A DNA stretch of 25,220 bases, from the NCBI GenBank assembly GCA_031288035.1, contig JAITSG010000089.1:1-25220 (forward strand), in the 5' to 3' direction. Source of the DNA: Rickettsiales bacterium (lineage in GTDB: Bacteria > Pseudomonadota > Alphaproteobacteria > Rs-D84 > CACZYB01). Of the stretch, positions 20,590-25,220 are shown piece by piece. The notes beneath the pieces were generated by a model that was given only the letters and a program-made list of their open reading frames with translations, did no database searches and was not told the DNA's origin. Both the position numbers and the translations under genes were made by a program. Positions within the stretch are counted from its first letter, which is position 1. Each line of letters opens with the position of its first letter.

Positions 20590-21726
20590 ATGCCGACTAA
20601 GACGCACGATTTCGAAGATTTGGAGGCGGTCAAGCTGTCCACCGCCGGAATATACAGATCCATCATACGGATGTTCGTATTCGTAAGCCTGGCTTTCATG
20701 CTGGCCGCCGTGTCGGCCGACCAGCTTAAGCCCATATTCGAAACAAGCCGCCTCCTCAACGGCCTTATCATAGCCATATTCGCCCTCGGCGTCGCAATGC
20801 ACTTCAAGAACGCAATATCGCTTGTCAAAAGCGTCGAATGGATGAACCTATTCTTCGCCGGACGCGCGGAAAAAGCTCCGCCGGGCGCGATAGCGCCGCT
20901 GGCCTTCCTCCTTAAAAACCACCGGCGCAACCGCCGCTTGTACATAGAGGCCGGAGTCATGCGCACGCTCCTTGAAACCGTGCGCGCGCGGCTGGACGAC
21001 ACGAAGGCCATGCCCGGATACCTGTCCAACGTCTTGGTGTTCGTGGGGCTCCTGGGCACGTTCTGGGGCCTCCTTTTGACAATCGGGTCGTTCGGAGACA
21101 TAATGAAGAACCTCGCGGTGGACGGCGGCAGCGCCAGGACCATATTCGAAACCTTGAAAACCAACATAGCCAAGCCCCTGTCCGGCATGGGAACCGCGTT
21201 CTCCACATCCCTATTCGGCCTTGGCGCGACCCTGATACTGGGCTTCCTGCACATGCAGGCCGGACTTGCGCGGCACCACTTCTTCCACGAGCTCGAGGAG
21301 AACATGATGCGCTACACCCGCATAGTGGCCATAGACGAAAGCTCCAGCGGAACCGGCAGCATAGTCACCTACCTCCAGGCCATGCTGGAACAGACGGCGG
21401 ACAACCTAAACATGCTCCAGCGCACGGTGGCAAAATCCATAGACACCAACTCGGACGTCGCGGAAAAAATGCAGAACGCCGCGCGGAGCGTTAGCATGCT
21501 CGCCTCGGAAATGCACACGAAGCTCAAGGCTATGGAACGCATAAGCTCGGCCCCGGAAAAGCTGTACCCCATACTTTCCGACCTGGTGAAAATATCGAAG
21601 TCCGGCTTCGGCATGGACGACCGCACGCGCGAGCACATACGAAACCTCGACTTCGGCATAGCGGAGATGAGCGAGAAAATATCGGGCGACATCCGGCTCT
21701 TGGCCAAAACGATAGCAGCGAAATAA
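20590..21726 (+). CDS. MotA/TolQ/ExbB-family proton-channel protein
   Basis: 378 residues. Four membrane spans are visible: about 25-43, 55-72, 144-166 and 199-220. The last two carry the family signature: SNVLVFVGLLGTFWGLLLTIGSF and LSGMGTAFSTSLFGLGATLIL, the pore-lining helices of ExbB/MotA proteins. A cytoplasmic coiled-coil tail of about 150 residues follows. With the next gene (one base gap) it should form a proton-driven inner-membrane motor that acts on peptidoglycan or the outer membrane. MotA, TolQ and ZorA are all relatives; the long C-terminal tail resembles ZorA-type or alphaproteobacterial ExbB-OmpA pairs more than flagellar MotA. No flagellar or tol-pal genes are near. Confidence 0.82.
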   Translation: MPTKTHDFEDLEAVKLSTAGIYRSIIRMFVFVSLAFMLAAVSADQLKPIFETSRLLNGLIIAIFALGVAMHFKNAISLVKSVEWMNLFFAGRAEKAPPGAIAPLAFLLKNHRRNRRLYIEAGVMRTLLETVRARLDDTKAMPGYLSNVLVFVGLLGTFWGLLLTIGSFGDIMKNLAVDGGSARTIFETLKTNIAKPLSGMGTAFSTSLFGLGATLILGFLHMQAGLARHHFFHELEENMMRYTRIVAIDESSSGTGSIVTYLQAMLEQTADNLNMLQRTVAKSIDTNSDVAEKMQNAARSVSMLASEMHTKLKAMERISSAPEKLYPILSDLVKISKSGFGMDDRTREHIRNLDFGIAEMSEKISGDIRLLAKTIAAK

Positions 21727-21727
21727 A

Positions 21728-22720
21728 ATGCGCGAAGAAACAGACATCCAGAACCTGTGGCCGTCGTTCGTAGACCTGATGAGCAACATGTTCATACTTA
21801 TGCTCTTCCTCGTCATAGCGTTCGTGCTGACCAACTTCATATCCGTCGCCGCGTTCCCAACCGGATCCGCCTCCGTCGACCGGCGCATAGCCGAGCTGGA
21901 GCACGAGGCGGAGGAAAAAAGTCGCCTGAACCAGGCCCTGATATCGCACCTGAAATCCGTCAAAAAGGACGCCGGGCGCATAATAGAGGCGGAAAAGAAC
22001 GAAGTCAAGCTCTCCGCGTCGAACGCCCGCGTCGCCGAGCTGAACGCCATAGTGTTCGAAATGCAGGACGACATAATCCGCAAGGACAACCAGATACGCG
22101 AGCATAGGCGCGCCGCGGAGGGCATGTCGGAACAGATAGACCGCCTGACAAACGAGATGCGCAAGCTCAACGGCGTGTTCGAAACCACGGACAAGTACAT
22201 AAAGTGGCAGAAGGTCCAGATAGTCGAGCTTGGCCGCAAGCTCAACCGCGCCCTGGCCAACAAGACGGCGGAGCTCGTGAAAGTGCGCTCGGAATTCTTC
22301 GAAAGCCTCGTGGGCGCGGTCGAATCCAACCCGAACTTCGCGATAACCGGCGACAGGTTCATGATGCCGTCCGAAGTGTTCTTCGAAAGCGCTTCCGCGA
22401 ACGTGGGCGAGAAAGGCGAGACGGAGCTCAGGAAAATAGCCTCGGCCATACTGGACGCCATGAAAAGCTTCCCCTCGGAAACCGGGTGGATAGTGCGCGT
22501 GGACGGGCATACGGACGACACGCCCCTTCCAAAGGGCGCGCCGTTCGAATCGAACTGGGAACTGTCCCAGGCCCGGGCCCTGGCAGTCGTGAAATTCCTC
22601 ATAGCACAGGGGGTGCCGCCGGAACGGCTCGCCGCCACGGGGTTCGGCGAATTCCACCCGATAGACCGAAAGTCGCGCGCGAAAAACCGTCGCATAGAAT
22701 TCAAGCTTACCGAAAGATAG
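21728..22720 (+). CDS. MotB/OmpA-family peptidoglycan-binding motor protein
   Basis: 330 residues. The N-terminal segment LWPSFVDLMSNMFILML carries Asp16 at the position of the proton-binding Asp of MotB/ExbD/ZorB, in a single membrane span (about 12-38). A long coiled coil follows (about 50-200, with repeated Asn/Glu/Lys heptads). The C-terminal OmpA domain (about 220-330) has VFFESASANVGEKGE, VDGHTDDTPLP, SNWELSQARALAVVKFL and KNRRIEFKL, including the Asp and Arg that bind the peptidoglycan diaminopimelate. It is the stator partner of the preceding gene. I see no helicase or nuclease next to it, as a Zorya system would have. Confidence 0.88.
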   Translation: MREETDIQNLWPSFVDLMSNMFILMLFLVIAFVLTNFISVAAFPTGSASVDRRIAELEHEAEEKSRLNQALISHLKSVKKDAGRIIEAEKNEVKLSASNARVAELNAIVFEMQDDIIRKDNQIREHRRAAEGMSEQIDRLTNEMRKLNGVFETTDKYIKWQKVQIVELGRKLNRALANKTAELVKVRSEFFESLVGAVESNPNFAITGDRFMMPSEVFFESASANVGEKGETELRKIASAILDAMKSFPSETGWIVRVDGHTDDTPLPKGAPFESNWELSQARALAVVKFLIAQGVPPERLAATGFGEFHPIDRKSRAKNRRIEFKLTER

Positions 22721-22746
22721 ATTTTTCTTTCGTCGACTAAAATAAT

Positions 22747-22775
22747 TTTTTTGGATAATAAAATATCCGTATAAT
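22747..22775 (+). promoter_or_regulatory. Upstream promoter P1 with inverted repeat in the spacer
   Basis: TTTTTT (22747-22752), 17 bp, TATAAT (22770-22775). The spacer holds GGATA-6-TATCC (22753-22768), an inverted repeat that could be an operator. The -35 is weak. Confidence 0.4.
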
Positions 22776-22788
22776 CAATCTGTTATTA

Positions 22789-22797
22789 CCCCCCCCC
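22789..22797 (+). repeat. C9 homopolymer tract in a promoter region
   Basis: Nine consecutive C residues lie between P1 (ending 22775) and the P2 -35 box (22812). Tracts of this length slip during replication; here a change would alter the P1 leader and the spacing of the two promoters. Confidence 0.6.
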
Positions 22798-22811
22798 GTG
22801 CGATTTTTTTA

Positions 22812-22840
22812 TTGTAACCTGGCGGAAATCGTGGTATACT
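22812..22840 (+). promoter_or_regulatory. Main promoter P2 of the secreted-protein genes
   Basis: TTGTAA (22812-22817), 17 bp, TATACT (22835-22840), 39 bases before the ATG at 22880. GGAGG is in place upstream of the ATG. Confidence 0.65.
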
Positions 22841-22879
22841 TTCCTAAAGTTTTTCATTAAGAAAACTGGAGGAGAGGGA

Positions 22880-23719
22880 ATGAGGAAATTATCTATACTG
22901 GCGCTTGCAGTACTGGCCCCGCTCGGCGTTTTCGCGCAGGGCAGAGGGGAGAGGCTGAAGGCGCTTCAAAAGGCATGCGAGGAATTTAACAGCACGGCGG
23001 CGCAGGAATTTAGAATCCCGGATTGTACGGGCTTGAGCCTTTCCGCGCTGCAGTCCGCCATGGACAAGGCAAATGAAGCATTCCAAGAATACCAAAGACA
23101 GCAGGATGAAGACGAAGCCGTACGGGAGCGTCAACGTGAGGATGGGGCGAACCTTAAGGCTATTTCAAACCTGCGCGACATGGCGGCGCTATACGACCTG
23201 TTCGACGCTATTTACGCCATTCCGAGATATGCGGAAAACCCGAAGATGCAAGAGGCCAGCGCCCTGCTTGACGGAGAGGTTCCCCTGGACGAAGCCCGAA
23301 TCGCGATATACGACGCGATATTGAGCTTGAGCGGCGGCTCGCTCAAATGCGGAGGTTATTTCGAAAACTATCCGTTCAACACAAAGACAGTAAAAGGTTC
23401 CGACGGATCTGTACAGGCGCTTGATATAGTCACAATGAAAGTGAAATTGGAAGATGATGCGGATAAATGCCCCATCCTTCTTATCGAATACAACGAGAGC
23501 TCCAATACGGGATATACCGTAATAGCGAGGAAGGATGGATCATCGCAAGAATGGAGGCACGAGAGGATACCCATGTCGAGTTTTCCCAATTGCCGGTATT
23601 TCAGCGGGGATAGCTATGCGGCATACCTATTCGACCGGTATCTTGCGAGGCAGAGGAACTTTCCGCCACGCTTCACGGCAGCATGCCTCGACAAACTGAA
23701 AAACGGCGAGAGTTTCTAA
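22880..23719 (+). CDS. Secreted unknown protein with six Cys
   Basis: 279 residues. The signal peptide MRKLSILALAVLAPLGVFA ends in a good VFA cleavage site before Gln20. The mature protein has an N-terminal Gln/Glu/Arg-rich helical part, including a QEYQRQQDEDEAV stretch (about 70-95). A mixed strand/helix part follows (GGYFENYPFN, CPILLIEYNESSN). Six Cys are spread over the protein (KAC, DC, KCGG, KCP, NC, AACL), so up to three disulfides are possible in the periplasm or outside. No recognised family. The next gene starts 17 bases later, so the two are cotranscribed. The function is unknown; co-export with the following repeat protein is the best clue. Confidence 0.75.
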   Translation: MRKLSILALAVLAPLGVFAQGRGERLKALQKACEEFNSTAAQEFRIPDCTGLSLSALQSAMDKANEAFQEYQRQQDEDEAVRERQREDGANLKAISNLRDMAALYDLFDAIYAIPRYAENPKMQEASALLDGEVPLDEARIAIYDAILSLSGGSLKCGGYFENYPFNTKTVKGSDGSVQALDIVTMKVKLEDDADKCPILLIEYNESSNTGYTVIARKDGSSQEWRHERIPMSSFPNCRYFSGDSYAAYLFDRYLARQRNFPPRFTAACLDKLKNGESF

Positions 23720-23736
23720 CATATGGAGATTTCAAA

Positions 23737-24981
23737 ATGAGAAAAGTTTCGATAATAGCACTAGCCTTGATAACCGGTTTCTCCGTAGCGGAGCGCGAAT
23801 CGGCGGCGGCACCGAACAACAGGGCGAGAAGCTCCAGATCCGCGAAGAGAAAACGTTCCGCCAGTGTGCCGGAGAGATCCGTAACTCCGGCCGCCGTCGG
23901 GCCGGCCCCGGAGGCAGCGCCGACGCCCGAACCCATAGCTACGGAATACAGGGCGGCCGAATTGCCAGCCGTGCCGGAGCCGGCCGCTCCTGAGCAGGTG
24001 CCTGCGGCTCCGGTTCTCTCTCTCGAAGCCGCGACCTCCGAAACCGTCCTGACGGAAGAAACCGCGGCCGCGGCCAAGTCCGCGGCGACAATCGCCGAAA
24101 TAAAGGCCCGCTGGAACACGTCCTATGAAAAGGCGAAGGACGAATGTTCCGGCATAGCCAAGAAAATCGACGGCGTCAAGATACTGGCCGGCGTTTCCAC
24201 GGGCGCATCGGCGCTGGGCACGCTGTCCGCCGGAGCCGCCACCGTCACCGGCATAATGAAGACGTTCAACGACAAGAAAATAAAGGAACTGGACGACAAA
24301 GTGGCGAGATTGGCCAACCTGTCGGCTCCAGGCAACGAACAGGCGCTACGAGACGCACTGGATAACAACGAAATCGCGAATATACTTGACGACATGGAAA
24401 AGGCGAGGGTCGAACGCGAGGAAGCCGTTAAGAAGTCCAGAACCCTCGGCACCATACGCACGGCAGGTTCGTTCGTGGCCGGCGGGACTTCGGCCGTGTC
24501 CGCCGTGACATCGTTTATAGGCGTGGACCAGCTGGACAAGATCGCAAAAGACATGGATTCCTGCTCCGCCGCCGTGCGCGAGATAGGATTCATACGCAGC
24601 GAGCTGGCCGCCGAATCGCCCAACGACCCTGATCTAACCATGATGGACGAGGTTGTCGGCGCCTGCTCCGGCCTTAATTCGAAAAATATAATCGACATAA
24701 AGAACAAGCTTACCGCGACCGGAATCGTGTCCGCGGTCGGAACCGCGACCGGCATAGCCGGCGGCATAACCTCTGCCATAGCCGGAAGCAAGGAAAAACA
24801 GGGCGCATCGGCGATGAAGAGCGAGAAAGAGGGCGGTACCAAGGGCTTGAACCTCGCGTCGAACATACTGGCCGGCGTGACCACCGCGACATCGCTCGGC
24901 TCCACCGTGATAAGCGGTATAACGCTCGCTGATCTGAACAAGAACGACGACAGAGCCAAAGACTGCGCCGGAAAGTTCTAG
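23737..24981 (+). CDS. Secreted unknown protein with four Gly/Ala/Thr-rich hydrophobic repeats
   Basis: 414 residues from ATG 23737, with GGAG upstream. A signal peptide (about 1-18) leads into a Pro/Ala/Glu-rich linker (about 45-115). Four hydrophobic segments with little charge follow: about 148-174 (ILAGVSTGASALGTLSAG), 236-263 (TIRTAGSFVAGGTSAVSA), 325-350 (TGIVSAVGTATGIAGG) and 372-400 (LASNILAGVTTATSLGST). Helical, charged stretches lie between them, and there are four Cys (137, 276, 310, 410). The segments look like copies of one glycine-zipper-like helical hairpin, so it may insert into a membrane or form a pore or fibre. No family recognised. The last seven codons lie in a tandemly duplicated 60-bp unit. 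Confidence 0.7.
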   Translation: MRKVSIIALALITGFSVAERESAAAPNNRARSSRSAKRKRSASVPERSVTPAAVGPAPEAAPTPEPIATEYRAAELPAVPEPAAPEQVPAAPVLSLEAATSETVLTEETAAAAKSAATIAEIKARWNTSYEKAKDECSGIAKKIDGVKILAGVSTGASALGTLSAGAATVTGIMKTFNDKKIKELDDKVARLANLSAPGNEQALRDALDNNEIANILDDMEKARVEREEAVKKSRTLGTIRTAGSFVAGGTSAVSAVTSFIGVDQLDKIAKDMDSCSAAVREIGFIRSELAAESPNDPDLTMMDEVVGACSGLNSKNIIDIKNKLTATGIVSAVGTATGIAGGITSAIAGSKEKQGASAMKSEKEGGTKGLNLASNILAGVTTATSLGSTVISGITLADLNKNDDRAKDCAGKF

Positions 24982-25079
24982 GAGGCTCTGGAGGACTAGG
25001 ACAGCAGGGATCCGGCCTAAGACTGCGCCGGAAAGTTCTAGGAGGCTCTGGAGGACTAGGACAGCAGGGATCCGGCCTA
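24961..25079. repeat. 60-bp tandem direct duplication (59 of 60 bases identical)
   Basis: 24961-25019 and 25021-25079 are identical over 59 bases, with a 60-base period. The first copy contains the last seven codons of the secreted repeat protein (stop at 24979-24981). The second contains the same codons out of context and the stop of the convergent gene (25077-25079). It therefore arose by duplicating the junction between two convergent genes, or it is an assembly artefact. Confidence 0.9.
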
Positions 25080-25220
25080 CTTTTCCTCCGTCGGCCTGGG
25101 CGCGCCTATCGCCTCGGAAATATTACGGGCCTCCATCTCCGGTTGCCACAGCCCCAGGAACGCGAGAGCCGATGCGGCCAGGAATATCGCAATCCTCCTT
25201 CGCACCGCCGCGGTGTGCCT
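25077..25220 (-). CDS. 3' end of an unknown membrane protein (5' end outside window)
   Basis: On the minus strand one frame is open from the window edge to TAG at 25079-25077, giving 47 residues. It has a basic stretch (AVRRRIA), one hydrophobic span (IFLAASALAFLGLW) and a hydrophilic tail ending APRPTEEK. The tail after the span suggests a short periplasmic or cytoplasmic end. The stop codon is in the second copy of the tandem duplication. Too little is visible to name a family. Confidence 0.5.
   Translation of the reverse strand, partial: RHTAAVRRRIAIFLAASALAFLGLWQPEMEARNISEAIGAPRPTEEK

Noticed and set aside
20590..22720. Zorya-type anti-phage system
   Set aside because: ZorA/B-like motor genes are present, but no ZorC, ZorD helicase or ZorE nuclease is visible; housekeeping ExbB-OmpA pairs have the same look.
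1..25220. CRISPR arrays and insertion sequences
   Set aside because: No regularly spaced repeats, transposase frames or terminal inverted repeats with target duplications were found.

Overview
This window is a GC-rich, gene-dense chromosomal segment. It most likely comes from an alphaproteobacterium. The lineage signals are a MucR/Ros-type regulator, a Mic60/HemX-like gene followed by a HemY-type membrane domain next to zapA, an rph-yfgM-bamB operon, and the Gram-negative envelope genes lpxC, lpxL and bamB. A Cys-rich CxxC/CPxG secreted protein resembles families common in gut-associated alphaproteobacterial genomes; that habitat is inference only. Vegetative promoters are easy to read, with a TTGxxx - 17 bp - TAnnnT pattern. 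Genes within operons are joined by 4-bp ATGA/GTGA overlaps, and isoleucine ATA codons are unusually frequent, even in tuf.

Layout. 1-1100: end of an outer-membrane beta-barrel gene. 1101-2151: a promoter, a strongly folded RNA or leader, and an unknown gene that looks frameshifted. 2148-3541 (minus): a P-loop kinase-like gene coupled to a polysaccharide deacetylase. 3743-3816 (minus): tRNA-Gly. 3918-5546: a small cupin and tuf (EF-Tu). 5627-6417 (minus): smpB with an MliC-like lysozyme-inhibitor lipoprotein. 6587-8137: an LpoA-like lipoprotein. 8138-10751 (minus): rph, a YfgM-like gene and bamB. 10802-13063: small coiled-coil protein, zapA, Mic60/HemX-like, truncated HemY and family 4 uracil-DNA glycosylase. 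13075-14381 (minus): a Cys-rich unknown, tRNA-Ser and a helical protein with an internal repeat. 14484-17631 (minus): lpxL homologue, lpxC and dnaJ. 17700-18077: MucR-like regulator. 18074-19058: a divergent XRE regulator pair around a large inverted-repeat operator. 18951-19547 (minus): membrane-anchored methyltransferase. 19783-20508: Cys-rich secreted protein. 20590-22720: MotA/ExbB-like plus OmpA/MotB-like motor pair. 22880-24981: two secreted unknowns behind a double promoter with a C9 tract. 24961-25079: a 60-bp tandem duplication. 25077-25220 (minus): end of a membrane protein.

Most of the window is envelope biogenesis (LpxC, LpxL-like, BamB, YfgM, LpoA-like, MliC-like, motor pair, beta-barrel), division (ZapA), and translation or quality control (EF-Tu, SmpB, RNase PH, DnaJ, UDG). 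I see no complete prophage, IS element or CRISPR array. The least ordinary items are the divergent regulator switch and its operators, the folded RNA at 1145-1308, the lpxL homologue lacking its catalytic acid, the MucR homologue without zinc ligands, the HemY reduced to its membrane domain, a set of apparently leaderless promoters, and the secreted repeat protein with the duplicated gene end. No database search was possible, so family names rest on motif recognition.
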